In this document: piece after piece, positions 12,303-23,593 of the stretch
How positions within the stretch are numbered: position 1 is the first letter of the stretch
Layout: every line of letters begins with the position of its first letter
Source: Microglena sp. YARC
Lineage: Eukaryota > Chlorophyta > Chlorophyceae > Chlamydomonadales > Chlamydomonadaceae
DNA: 64,000 nucleotides
Direction of reading: 5' to 3'
NCBI GenBank assembly: GCA_022414725.1
Contig: CM039464.1
Span: 35,228,671-35,292,670, forward strand
The notes under the pieces: model-generated
Database searches by the model: none
What the model was told of the DNA's origin: nothing
Seen by the model: the letters and a program-made list of their open reading frames with translations, nothing else
Made by a program: the position numbers and the translations under genes

Positions 12303-12837
12303 AGTTGTCTCCAGTCGAAGTGAAGAAAAAAAGAGGAAGAGGAGGATCGTAGCGTAGCGTTCAGAATGCGAGTTTACAATCTGGTGGCTCGAATTGCACT
12401 TGGCCGGTTCAGTTTGTGGGTTCAGGGGTTTTGGCGTGCGTGGGCTCCGTTGCCAGGGATCTTCTACTGGGCGCGGGGACAGCTGAGAGCCGGACAGGAG
12501 TACGGTACACGGTTGCTTGGAACAACAGTCCAGCTAGCACTACAACAGTTCGCGTCCCGGATTTATTGGAACAGGGAAGAGAGGAACCAACGGTGAAGGG
12601 CCAGCAAGGGTAGGAAAGGGAATATACGGTTAGCACAAGGGTCTATATTGCTTATTAACCGTAGGTATTTCGGCCCAATTTCAGCAGTGAATACAACTGC
12701 ATTATTTAATGAATAACTATTCAAATCTTTGCATACCGTACTTCCTTTAAGTTACATAGACTTAGATATGAATAAGGGATGCTTTGGAATATATGTCAAA
12801 GAGGTCATCAATGTAATAAAACATGTTTATAACATAC

Positions 12838-14980
12838 CCCCATAGACTATCCTACAGTAGGAAAATGGTCCCTGAACTTGTCAGGTACCCATATGGGATC
12901 AGTCCGATTCAGGAAAACCAAAGATCAGAAGCAGATTCGAAGGAACGAGAAAGTTCTGAGTTCAAATCAGTAGTTACCGATCTGCGCTGTTTAAACCATA
13001 ACCAGTTGAGATCCTGAACCCCATAGACTATCCTACAGTAGGAAAATGGTCCCTGAACTTGTCAGGTACCTATATGTGATCAGTCCGATTCAGGAAAACC
13101 AAAGATCAGAAGCAGATTCGAAGGAACGAGGAAGTTCTTAGATCAAATCAGTAGTTACTGATCTGCGCTGTTTAAACCGTAACCAGTTGAGATCCTGAAC
13201 CCCATAGACTATCCTACAGTAGTAAAATGGTCCCTGAACTTGTCAGGTACCTATATGTGATCAGTCCGATTCAGGAAAACCAAAGATCAGAAGCAGATTC
13301 GAAGGAACGAGGAAGTTCTGAGTTTAAATCAGTAGTTACCGATCTGCGCTGTTTAAACCGTAACCAGTTGAGATCCTGACCCCCATAGACTATCCTACAG
13401 TAGGTAAATGGTCCCTGAACTTGTCAGGTGCCTATATGTGATCAGTACGATTCAGGAAAACCAAAGATCAGAAGCAGATTCGAAGGAACGAGGAAGTTCT
13501 GAGTTTAAATCAGTAGTTACCGATCTGCGCTGTTTAAACCGTAACCAGTTAAGATCCTGAACCCCATAAACTATCCTACAGTAGGAAAATGGTCCCTGAA
13601 CTTGTCAGGTACCTATATGTGATCAGTCCGATTCAGGAAAACCAAAGATCAGAAGCAGATTCGAAGGAACGAGGAAGTTCTGAGTTTAAATCAGTAGTTA
13701 CCGATCTGCGCTGTTTAAACCGTAACCAGTTGAGATCCTGACCCCCATAGACTATCCTACAGTAGGAAAATGGTCCCTGAACTTGTCAGGTGCCTATATG
13801 TCATCAGTCCGATTCAGGAAAACCAAAGATCAGAAGCAGATTCGAAGGAACGAGGAAGTTCTGAGTTTAAATCAGTAGTTACCGATCTGCGCTGTTTAAA
13901 CCGTAACCAGTTGAGATCCTGAACCCCATAAACTATCCTACAGTAGTAAAATGGTCCCTGAACTTGTCAGGTACCTATATTTGATCAGTCCGATTCAGGA
14001 AAACCAAAGATCAGAAGCAGATTCGAAGGAACGAGGAAGTTCTGAGTTTAAATCAGTAGTTACCGATCTGCGCTGTTTAAACCGTAACCAGTTGAGATCC
14101 TGACCCCCATAGACTATCCTACAGTAGGTAAATGGTCCCTGAACTTGTCAGGTGCCTATATGTGATCAGTCCGATTCAGGAAAACCAAAGATCAGAAGCA
14201 GATTCGAAGGAACGAGGAAGTTCTGAGTTTAAATCAGTAGTTACCGATCTGCGCTGTTTAAACTGTAACCAGTTGAGATCCTGAACCCCATAGACTATCC
14301 TACAGTAGGTAAATGGTCCCTGAACTTGTCAGGTGCCTATATGTCATCAGTCCGATTCAGGAAAACCAAAGATCAGAAGCAGATTCGAAGGAACGAGGAA
14401 GTTCTGAGTTTAAATCAGTAGTTACCGATCTGCGCTGTTTAAACCGTAACCAGTTGAGATCCTGAACCCCATAGACTATCCTACAGTAGGAAAATGGTCC
14501 CTGAACTTGTCAGGTGCCTATATGTGATCAGTCCGATTCAGGAAAACCAAAGATCAGAAGCAGATTCGAAGGAACGAGGAAGTTCTGAGTTTAAATCAGT
14601 AGTTACCGATCTGCGCTGTTTAAACCGTAACCAATTGAGATCCTGACCCCCATAGACTATCCTACAGTAGGAAAATGGTCCCTGAACTTGTCAGGTGCCT
14701 ATATGTGATCAGTACGATTCAGGAAAACCAAAGATCAGAAGCAGATTCGAAGGAACGAGGAAGTTCTGAGTTTACATCAGTAGTTACCGATCTGCGCTCT
14801 TTAAACCGTAACCAGTTGAGATCCTGAACCCCATAAACTATCCTACAGTAGTAAAATGGTCCCTGAACTTGTCAGGTGCCTATATTTGATCAGTCCGATT
14901 CAGGAAAACCAAAGATCAGAAGCAGATTCGAAGGAACGAGGAAGTTCTGAGTTTAAATCAGTAGTTACCGATCTGCGCTG
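12838..14980 (+). repeat. 181-bp satellite, twelve copies
   Basis: CCATAGACTATCCTACAGTA begins units at 12840, 13021, 13202, 13383, 13564, 13745, 13926, 14107, 14288, 14469, 14650 and 14831: an exact 181-bp period without a single indel. Copies differ by a few substitutions (TAGACT/TAAACT, GTACC/GTGCC), so the array is young or homogenised. It ends by passing directly into the inverted array at 14981. A weak frame in the first copy is not a gene. Confidence 0.97.
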
Positions 14981-15660
14981 TTCGAAAGGCGCGGATCTGT
15001 AACCAGTTCTCTAAGCTCAGAACTTCCCCGTCCCTTCGAATCTGGTTATGAAATTTTGTTTACATGAATCTAATTTATCAGATATAGGTACCTAAGAAGT
15101 TTAGAAACCATTATCGTAGTGTAGGATAGCCTACTGGCGTGCAGGGTCCCAACTGGTAGCTGTTCGAAAGGCGCGGATCTGTAACTAGTTCTCTAAGCTC
15201 AGAACTTCCCCGTCCCTTCGATTCTGGTTATGATATTTTGTTTTCCTGAATCGATATAATCATATATAGGTACCTAAGAAGTTTAGAAACCATTATCTAG
15301 GTGTAGGATAGCCTACTGGCGTGCAGGGTCCCAACTGGTCGCCGTTCGAAAGGCACGGATCTGTAACCAGTTCTCTAAGCTCAGAACTTCCTCGTCCCTT
15401 CGAATCTGGTTATGATCTTTCGTTTTCCTGAATCTAAATAATCATATATAGGTACATGAGAAGTTTAGAAACCATTATCATAGTGGAGGATAGCCTACTG
15501 GTGTGCAGGGTCCCAACTGGTCGCTGTTCGAAAGGCGCGGATGTGTAACCAGTTCTCTAAGCTCAGAACTTCCTCGTCCCTTTGAATCTGGTTATGATCT
15601 TTTGTTTTCCAGAATCGGAATAATCATATTTGGGTACATGAGAAGTTTCGGGATCATTAT
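14981..15660 (-). repeat. Inverted, diverged satellite units, about four copies
   Basis: TTCGAAAGGCGCGGATCTGT begins units at about 14981, 15163, 15345 and 15527 (182-bp period). Each unit resembles the reverse complement of the 181-bp unit: TCAGAACTTCC, CGTCCCTTCGAATCTG, TTTTCCTGAATC, TATAGGTAC and GTAGGATAGCCTA all align to it. The copies are more diverged than those of the forward array, so the two arrays have separate histories. Confidence 0.85.
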
Positions 15661-15948
15661 CCCCCATTGTTCATCAGGTTTGATTAGCATGACCCCCATC
15701 AGGGTTGTCTAGGTCCTGCGACGCAGATCCCGCATGCACCGCAGGCGCAGGCCCCGAGAATCCGATTCAAATATGGCGACCTGCTTCTCCGCCCATGCGC
15801 GTGCGGTTACGGCGGTACTGCATGCTGTACAGTTCAAACTGGTCAGCGCAATGGGTTAGCGCTTCAACTTAGCAGCTGTGCAAGCTTTCACTGTTCACTG
15901 CACGTCAATTGGTTCTCGACTCAGCGATATTCCTGCAGAATAGCGCAC
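15661..15948. other. Unique spacer inside the 8.4-kb element
   Basis: GC-richer, non-repetitive sequence with no open frame I can support. It contains the motif TCTCCGCCCATGCGCGTGCGGTTA, shared with the 346-bp duplication that follows. Confidence 0.4.
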
Positions 15949-16686
15949 CATGCTGCCTGCTTTCCTTGAATTAACTTGGACTGATCTATTCATAGCTTCA
16001 GCCATTCCTGAATTGCTTCCTAGATCCGTCAATACCTACATGCGCGAGCACTTTGCTTCCGTGGCACTTTGCTTTGGGAATGGTTGTGCTTCAACTCAAG
16101 ACAGTAGCGACCTTCTTCTCCGCCCATGCCGGCGCGTGCGGTTAAGGTACTCCATTTTTCGTTTCGTCAAGTGGTGCCTTACTTGACCAGAGTTGTGTCG
16201 CAGGCATTAAGGCAGCTGCAGCAAAATGACCTATCATGGAGCCGCAAGAGTTCCAATGCTCGAGGTGTGAAACAGGTGCGCAGTCAGATAGCGACATGCT
16301 GCCTGCTTTCCTTGAATTAACTTGGACTGAGCTTGCTTTCATAGCTTCAGCCATTCCCGAATTACTTCTGAGATCCGTCAATACCTACACGCGCGAGCAC
16401 TTTGCTTCAGCGGTACTTTGCTTTGGGAATTGTTGTGCTTCAACCCAAGACTGTAGCGACCTGCTTCTCTGCCCCCGCGCGTGCGGTTAAGGTACTGCGT
16501 TTTGCGTCTCGTCAAGTGGTGCCTTACTTGACCAGAATTTGTCTCAACTTTGACTGACTCGCTTTTTCGAGTTGTTCCGCAGGCATTAAGGCATCTGCAG
16601 CAAGTCGACCTATCGTCCAGCTCATCATGGAGCCGCAAGAGTTCCAATGCTCGAGGTGCAAAACAGGTGCGCATTCAGATAGCGAA
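15949..16686 (+). repeat. ~346-bp direct duplication
   Basis: Two copies begin CATGCTGCCTGCTTTCCTTG at 15949 and 16295. Each ends in ATGGAGCCGCAAGAGTTCCA followed by a TGCTCGAGGTG. The second copy carries an extra AACTTTGACTGACTCG-type insertion near 16545. Both contain AGGTACT...CGTCAAGTGGTGCCTTACTTGACC. Confidence 0.85.
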
Positions 16687-16938
16687 TTTGGTTTGAACCA
16701 TGGCTGCTATTTGAAAGTCGGAAGAATGCGCATTGCTGCCAATGTATCTCAACTAACGCTCACCAACGAACATTTGTCTGCAGGTCTCACTCTTGCGACT
16801 GGTCTCGCGTCAGAACGCCTGGATGCTTATGACCTTGAGGCTGAAGACGATGTCGTTGATGAACAAGAAGCACAGCATGCTGGAGTTTCGTCAATTCGTA
16901 CCAGAGGAACTACTTCGTGGCCAACTGCACTTCCTTAG
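16627..16938 (+). CDS. Hypothetical small protein with CxxC (weak)
   Basis: An ATG-initiated 103-codon frame starting MEPQEFQCSRCKTGA, acidic towards the middle (LEAEDDVVDEQEAQ). The same start recurs in the first duplication copy at 16236, where it soon runs into repeat-encoded sequence. It is the only frame in the 8.4-kb element that reads at all like protein. It may be a remnant of a host exon. Confidence 0.25.
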   Translation: MEPQEFQCSRCKTGAHSDSEFGLNHGCYLKVGRMRIAANVSQLTLTNEHLSAGLTLATGLASERLDAYDLEAEDDVVDEQEAQHAGVSSIRTRGTTSWPTALP

Positions 16939-17398
16939 TAGCATATATATCTAGCTCTTCAATCACTAATTACTATCATGTTTAACTATCTAAGGATTCA
17001 TTCATTATGATGCTTTCAATTTCTGTAACAAAGATCGAAGAGTCCTGCTGTCCAAATATGCGCCCTCAGTCTTCAGTGCTTGCATTGCTTTACGAAAAAA
17101 CAGATCTATTTGAACATGGTTTGAGTCATGTTTGAAACAACCAACCTTGTTTCAAACCTTTTTCAAGGGGCACGTTGATGACGGCTTGATTAAGATCTAT
17201 TTGAACATGGTTTGAGTCATGTTTGAAACAACCAACCTTGTTTCAAACGGATCTCAATCGGTAGGTTTGATGGCCGACTGATTCAAACACGAAACAAAGA
17301 TCGATTGAATCAAGGTTATCTCCGATTGAATCTAAGAATGAATCAAACGAACAATTCAAACAGGATTTTCTTTGTTTCAAACGACCCTCAAAGAAGTA
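16939..17398. repeat. Right subterminal region of the 8.4-kb element
   Basis: Contains a ~57-bp direct repeat (ATCTATTTGAACATGGTTTG...TTGTTTCAAAC at about 17101-17157 and 17194-17250), then a dense cluster of GATTCAAA / TTGAATC motifs up to the terminal repeat. The left subterminal region has the same motif in the opposite sense. Confidence 0.7.
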
Positions 17399-17411
17399 CT
17401 AAATACCGACG

Positions 17412-17918
17412 AACACCGTATTAAGCTGCACCCCCACCACGATAGTGTCGGGGAACAGTTGCTTCAACGCGTGCAATGTGCACTACGCGGTCGTCGAGGA
17501 AGTTGCCACGCGATGCGCCGGTGGACTAAACGCGCCGTGCACCAACCACAGCAAGAGCTCCGCCACTGCGACGAAGATCTTACCACTAGATAAGTGCCAC
17601 ATATACGCGTGCGACAATCACCGCAACCAGGTTTTCACGAACCTGATCGGCGAGAACGTGGACGACATCATCCACAACGTTCGCTTGACGGTACCCCACG
17701 TCGAGAACGACATGGACATGCTCGTTGACGAGATCAACACGCTTAAGCTTGCGTTTCAACACCAGATCCTCACCCAATACGCCGAACTGAAGAAGGTCAA
17801 GGCAAAGCACAACGCCTTGCTAAAGAAGCACCAATCCCTGCAGAATGTCATGCATCAGAGGATCCCCGACGCCTCCCACGAGAAGATAAACAGAAGAGCG
17901 CCGACCCAGGACTGTTGA
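17412..17918 (+). pseudogene. 3' part of the interrupted Cys-rich viral gene
   Basis: An open frame of about 168 codons starts directly after the right terminal repeat and ends in TGA. Its first half has many Cys (CFNACNVH, TRCAGG, PCTNH, KCHIYACDNH), suggesting metal binding. Its second half is a predicted coiled coil (heptads from about IHNVRL to LLKKHQSL). No ATG lies in a suitable place at its beginning, consistent with it being the continuation of the frame at 8938. Function unknown. Confidence 0.55.
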
Positions 17919-18264
17919 AGAGTCTCGAGAAGCGCTTACTCATCGCCGATGCAACCGCAATCTACAAGTAGATTATGGCATTAATTATTGCTACCGTCAT
18001 TTTTTTTGAATCTCCGTGCCCGGTTTAGGGTTTAGGGTTTATTTGAGAACAACTGAATCTGCTGTGTTCGCCAGCGTAAAATCCTGCTTCGTCGATACAA
18101 ACAATGTTACACTCAGACCGGTCATTAATGTCGTTTTGTCACAAAAACGTCCTCTTTGAAAAATCTTTAACACGATGCGAACATGGCCCCAGTGGGGAAC
18201 TGTGGGAAACCGTATAAAAAAACAGTAGTTCATTTTATTGATTGTCCTGTCCTCACACTTGTCA
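17919..18264. other. Spacer with telomere-like tract and repeat-family-B end
   Basis: Positions 18022-18041 read GGTTTAGGGTTTAGGGTTTA, about 2.5 units of the plant/green-algal telomere repeat. Directly abutting it, 18041-18056 reads ATTTGAGAACAACTGA, the right end of the MITE-like element of 30353-30526. No gene is supported; the rest probably contains the promoter of the gene at 18265. Confidence 0.6.
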
Positions 18265-21200
18265 ATGAAAAATAAGAAAAATAAGTTCTCTTCATCCTCT
18301 TCTGCATCTTCTTCTTCTTCCCCGTTCGTATTGCGGAAATGGACATCCGTTTTGTCCTCGACACCGGTTAGTATCGGGTTGCCTCCAGACTTTGATTGCC
18401 ATAGGCTTTCCGTTCGCGCTCTGCGTGGCGCACTCGTCCGGTCAGGACATGCCCGCACGAATGAGGGCGTATGTTTCTGGGTTTCTTATTCGCCTAACGA
18501 AGAAGTTTCTAGCACTAGCACCGTACGCGGAGGAGGGGACGCTACACTTCGAGCGTACCTGGACAATCCATATCTTGACCACGTGGTCTCGCACATCATG
18601 GCCAACGTTCGCGCAAACTCGGACCCTCGCTTTGGAGATGTCTTAAATGGCCGCGTTTCGCGAGAGCGCGTATACAAAATGTTGTTGGCTATGCATGAGC
18701 AGCCCTTGTCCGATAAGGCGCTCCGCGCATTGGACGTTGTTGTGGGGCCCAACGACAAGAATGCGATAGTGGTTTCGGACCATGTGTCTCTTCAGCATTT
18801 CACTTCTGCCGCTATGCGTTTCTTCGCATCCGAAGGGTCGGTTGCTTACCAGCGAATGGGAGTGCGCTACGTCCATCAGACAACCTCTTCGGATGATCTC
18901 CTAAACGCTTGGAGCGTGAACCCATTTGAACCGCAATTACCTCTTGTGGAGAGGGGGGAGGAGGACCCGGACGCATGGTCCTCCTCCTCTTTGCGATTGA
19001 AGGTAGCTGAGTCGCCCTTCGAGTTCAAGACAATCGGTGACTTGCTTACATGGGGCATCGATAAATCCTCGAGACTCATGGTTGTGAACTTTGCCACAAT
19101 AGAGGACGTGCTGGGTAAGCGCAAGCACAAGTCGTCGCCATCTAGAGGGTTTGTTCTCAAATACTTTCCATTAACACCATCTCGTGTTGGTACTACTAGT
19201 AGTAGTAGTGTCGGACCTGGTGTCATCATCGCCCCCAACCCTTCTAATCCACTTGTTGAGGTAGTATCCATCGAAGTCAGGAGCGTCGTTGCGGTTGCTC
19301 GAGCATCGCCTTCTTTCTACCGAATGCTTCCTTCGATCCGAGGTCTCTTATCTGACACGATACCTGCCATATTTGGTCGGTTAATGAGTGGAAGTGGTGA
19401 TCTCAAAGATTTGCATGCTGTGCAGTTGATGAATGGGGTAGTTGATAATCTGGGCCGGTCAGTTTCATTAAAGGTGCGTCGTTCTACTGTTTATGAGGAC
19501 CCTGCCATGTTTTGCCAGGTTTTTTGTTGGCTGCCACGCCCCCCCTCATCGGACTGCCGCATGCGCGCATTCGTGTCACCGGATAGCGTTGGTGGGGGAG
19601 TGGCGATCGTTAGCTTTGACGACGACCTTTCCATCAATGTATCATTCCAGCGAATCCCGGATGCTTCGAGAATTCCGGATGCGGTCCGGTTAGTGAACAT
19701 GGTGTGCATCGGGGAAGCGAACGACGCCCTCGATCGCATTGATTGCCCAGTGCGTGTTAGCCCACTCGTTTCCGTTGGTGATTCTAGTCTTGAGTGGGAT
19801 GCACGTGACTCTCGGTACGTTATTTCGGTCGAGGACAGACGTATAGAACACGGGAAGTTGGTGAACGACCTTCGTGAAGACATCTTGAACTTTGACGCAA
19901 TCACTCCTCCTTCAAAATCCCAAGTGTTCTCTTACCGTGGAGTTTCCGGGTACACGGACCCCCGAAACCTCTTTAAAGCAGTTGCAAACATGCGTCAGCT
20001 TTCTAAGACGGATGCTGTTAGACTCATTCGATCCCGTTTCGATCACTTGACACCGGACCAGTGCGAGGAGGCTATCGATGCTGATCGTAGTAGTAGTGAT
20101 GCATCGAGTGTCGTTAGTGCCTTGAGCCTGGAGCCGATGCTCCAAGTTCAGTCTCGTGGCGCCTTCTCGTACTCGATCACGCTTGAGAACGCGCGACCGC
20201 ATGTAATGATGCGGATCGCCGGTATCATTGGAAGGGTGCGTATTTCAGAACTATCGGCATCTATGTTACAAGTAGGTGGTGGTGGCGAGTTATTGAATGT
20301 CGCAAATAATAGTTATGGTGACTTCTTGAATTCGGAGGCAGATATGCTGTTTGGCGCCCTCTCGCAAGAAGCTTCTCAAGAAAAGAATTTGCATACCGGA
20401 AGTACTCGTAGCGGAAGATCTAATTACGTTACCAAAAACGGTGATAGTAGTGTTCCTCGGAGTTTTTTGTTGGAGAGTCTGTATCGCGCTGACCCCAATC
20501 TATTTTCCGGCACAACGTAGTCGAAGATGTGTCCTCATGTGGACAGACGTCAACCTGTGGTGGTGACGCGCGAGGAGTTTGACGTCCTACCCTCAAACTC
20601 ATACGGCGACCGTGCGATTGCTTATGGAAGCTCTAAGGAGACATCTGCGCGTAACATTTACATTTGCCCTACTGTGTGGTGTCCGATGAGTCGCGTGAGC
20701 ATGACACGTGATCAACTGGTCAGCGCAGGGGGTCGGTGTCCTGGTGGACCTGCAGAGGAACCTATCTTGTACGACAGCAAATACTTCAGGAAGTCAAAAA
20801 ATGGCGACCCCCAACTACCCAGTAGTAACAAGAATCATCGGCACGTCGGGTTTCTGGATCCATCCAAACATCCTTCGGGGTTGTGTCTACCGTGCTGCTT
20901 CAACAAACCTGGGAAACGCGTCGACCAGTGCGAAGCCAAGGACGCAGGAGGAGGTTCTGGTAAGACAAGTAGCAACAATATTACTAGTAGCACCAACCGT
21001 AAGACTAAAAATAGGACTGACGAAAAACATGTTGCAGTATCGTCTCCTAGTAGTAGCAATATTACATCATTTTCTCGGTATGTCATGCATAGTGGTGTCG
21101 TTCCTCTTCCTGTCAATGTTCGTCTAGGTGCCTTGCATTCGGTCCTTGTTTCTTCACAAGACGACGAGGACCACACTTCTATAATTGTTCGTGTTGGATC

Positions 21201-22600
21201 TTCTGGTACCCCTCTAGATACGAGTCTTCTTAGAGCTTTGGCTGATGTGTATACTTCAGGCGACGTGCAGGTATTTCTCCTTTCTGTGCACGATGTGTTG
21301 GTTAAATCTCCCGGGATCTTCGTTGCCATGGGGGATGGTTATGTGTGCGCGCGGTTCATGCGTGGAGGAGACGCGCGTGACACTCTGTCATCCCCCTCTA
21401 TCTTCGAAGCGTTCCTTGTGCATATGCGATCCGGGTCGTACGCGACCATATTCGGACTGGACCGTATTCTCCTTCCTTGGTTGGGGAAGGTATCTCGTTC
21501 GCAGCTCCTTAAGGAGTACGACTCCGAGGCTGTGGACGCAACTTGGGCCGCCTTAATACGTGAGCTCTGCATTTTCGGAGCGTTCTCACGTTTCCTTGTC
21601 GCGTTGGAGGAGGACAACAACCTCGCACTCTCTCGCCTCGATGTCGATGCGATCGCCGATTTGATGGGCACCATAACGGGTCGGTTGACGGTCACCTTAT
21701 CCGTAGGAGGCGGCTGTGTATCTCGTCGTCGTCGAAGTAGTAATGATAACTTAACAAGCAACGCAGAAACTCGAATCCACTGCCTTCTCTGCACACTCTC
21801 GAACGTGCGAGCTCGTTTTGCATTCTACTTGAACAATTTGTGGGCGGACGTTCAGTTGTGGAACGTTTGGGTATTTGGGGGGAGCAGCGTGCTTCGCTTG
21901 AGCATTTCATTCCTCTTGATGATAATTCTAATGTACCCCCCCCGCTTATTGTGACCGCGGTTCGACAATCTCATGCTAAGTTGCAGAAAGGCGTACATCC
22001 TCCTGTTAACAACAGTCATGTGAAGAGTAGTCCCCTTAATATCCATTTGATTGCAGAGGTATTTTTAGGTAATGGGAACAACGGCTTTCGAGTTCAGATG
22101 TTGTCTCCGAAATCTTCAATTATACCTTTTTTACTTAATTCGCATCTGTGAGCGGCGGTGGTTTGTTCGTTTACGTTGACGAATTCCAACATCACCTTGA
22201 CGACAGAGTTTTCATGTCCCCATGGGAGCGCGCTTTGCGTTCCCGCGACATGGTGCGAGATGTGTTGCGACGCGACGTTTCTATGGCCATACGCGCAAAT
22301 TTGCAGTTATTGTTTCATTTGTCATCCATTCGATCGACTGCTTCGCGTCCGCGTGAGAACGTTCCTATTGCGCGAAAAGACGTGGTTGAGATGATTTACG
22401 GAATCATTAGAACTCCGAAACGTAGCGTTCGTGATGATGACGTGTATTGGCTGGCAGACATTCTTCTTTTTTCTGATGAGCCCCTAACGATTCGTCGTGG
22501 CACGGCGTCGTTTCATGTAATTGATGGTGGTGATGACAATAAAAATATTATGTTTTTCAAGGACGTCAGAGAGTTCGATAGAGTCACAATACAGCTCTAG
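18265..22600 (+). pseudogene. VETF large subunit-like early transcription factor (A7L/G1340L type), broken
   Basis: Three co-linear open segments make a gene of about 1445 codons. Segment 1 (18265-20520) ends in TAG, and the same frame continues at once with CPHVDRRQPVVVTREEF. Segment 2 (to about 21780) carries the diagnostic zinc-ribbon-like block YICPTVWCPMSRVSM, then GGRCPGGP, VGFLDPSKHPSGLCLPCC. Segments 3 and 4 are in other frames (shifts near 21740-21800 and 22148) and end at TAG 22600. In poxviruses and asfarviruses the homologous factor binds early promoters together with a helicase subunit. The assignment rests on the Cys block and the total length (ASFV G1340L is of similar size) and is from memory. 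As it stands the gene cannot make a full protein without readthrough and two frame changes. Confidence 0.55.
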
Positions 22601-22651
22601 GGACATTTTATACAATGGGCGTTCCTGCCTCCCGGCCGATTTTTACCAACC

Positions 22652-22693
22652 GACAACCAAGGCTGCCCGTCAGATGCTGACTTTGAGCCACTT
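22652..22693 (+). pseudogene. TnpB remnant, fragment 1
   Basis: GACAACCAAGG.TGCCCGTCAG...CTTTGAGCCACT matches 26280-26323 of the intact TnpB gene with one or two substitutions. The match stops abruptly at the point where fragment 2 (23790) resumes. Confidence 0.85.
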
Positions 22694-22942
22694 TGCCCCC
22701 CCCTAAAAATTCGATAAAAAATCGCAGAATTAAATTATCACTACTCAAGAGAAAGTCGTGTGTATCAAGCAGGCTTCTGCTTGACAACCCTAGTGAATTT
22801 CTGAAGGGAGGAGCGCGGGCACCGTGTAGCGGTGCAGAGGGATTTCATTTTAGCGGTTTCATTTTAGTAATCCGTCGAGTGGCATTCAGCCGCCGAATTC
22901 TACAAAGGCCCTGTGGTTTTTCCTTCATTTCATATTTGCTTA

Positions 22943-23305
22943 TTAATCGGTAAATAGATACTTGTTCAAGTGCAGTTTATGTTTACTGCAAATTCTAAGA
23001 AAGTGCAGCTCAGTTGAATGTAGTCCGAATATGTTAGCAAATCGGAGGGCTTTTTCGATACTATGTGGAGACGTTTGACTCATGTTATTAATTGCATGCA
23101 AGAAATCATTTTCTTTGAACACCAGCAATCTCCCTGGTTCTCTAGTTGTTTGCATGTAAGGTAAATCAACCTTTATTTCGTTGAAGTCTTCACATATATC
23201 CCTGTTCAGATCGACATGTATGTAGCAGTCTTGACGCGAAACAACTCTATCTATATTAGACACGGGGTGAGTGGATGCCTGAATAACCAAGCGACAAGCG
23301 TTCAT
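22943..23305 (-). CDS. Unknown 120-aa protein
   Basis: An intact ATG-to-stop frame of 120 codons, moderately rich in His and Asn, with a C-terminal helix-like stretch (KALRFANIFGLHSTELHFLR). I do not recognise a family. It lies in the 1.1-kb segment between the two TnpB remnants and is divergent from the truncated methyltransferase start at 23450. It could be a fragment of a larger protein. Confidence 0.4.
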   Translation of the reverse strand: MNACRLVIQASTHPVSNIDRVVSRQDCYIHVDLNRDICEDFNEIKVDLPYMQTTREPGRLLVFKENDFLHAINNMSQTSPHSIEKALRFANIFGLHSTELHFLRICSKHKLHLNKYLFTD

Positions 23306-23449
23306 CTTAGTTTTTCTTTTAGAATTGTCATCGCCTTATGATTTTTGGCCTGATTTACTTAAACCCATTAAGCAAAATAGTAGTGAATATTTTGCAACAT
23401 TTATTTACTTGGCGGAGTGTAAGATTAAATTTACAACAAAAAACGGTCC

Positions 23450-23593
23450 ATGCTTGTTTATGCAGACCTGTTCAGTGGCATCGGTGGGCATTCTATTGCT
23501 TTGAATGGGTTAGCACGCCCTTGTTGTTTTTGTGAGATCGATTCTTTTGCGTGCAGTGTGTTGTCATCTACAGTCAACGGAATACTAAAATGA
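23450..23593 (+). pseudogene. N-terminal stub of a C5 cytosine DNA methyltransferase
   Basis: The frame begins with ATG at 23450 and reads ADLFSGIGGHSIALNG, the S-adenosylmethionine-binding motif I of C5 methyltransferases, followed at the usual spacing by CEIDSFACSVL (motif II acidic residue). After about 40 residues the sequence runs into dispersed repeat family A at 23569 and stops at TGA 23591-23593. The catalytic PCQ motif and the target recognition region are absent. The stub is inactive. Confidence 0.75.

Larger units (their letters stand above)
9003..17411. mobile_element. 8.4-kb insertion with terminal inverted repeats, built of satellites
   Basis: The left end starts CGTCGGTATTTAG (9003-9015) and the right end finishes CTAAATACCGACG (17399-17411), a perfect 13-bp inverted repeat. 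Similarity continues imperfectly inward: both ends read CTTTGA..TCGTTTGAA.CAA after a few bases. Both subterminal regions (about 9030-9190 and 17100-17390) are dense in TTTGAATCA / TTTGAAACA motifs in opposite orientation, as in binding sites for a transposase. No target duplication longer than 2-3 bp is obvious. Inside I find no transposase; nearly everything is tandem repeat. It is either a large non-autonomous DNA transposon or host satellite DNA mobilised by one. Coding remnants are limited to the weak frame at 16627. Confidence 0.7.

Noticed and set aside
12838..15660. CRISPR-like array
   Set aside because: Whole 181-bp units repeat without unique spacers, and the DNA is eukaryotic/viral; this is satellite DNA.
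18022..18041. True chromosome end
   Set aside because: The tract is only about 2.5 repeats and continues into viral genes on both sides.
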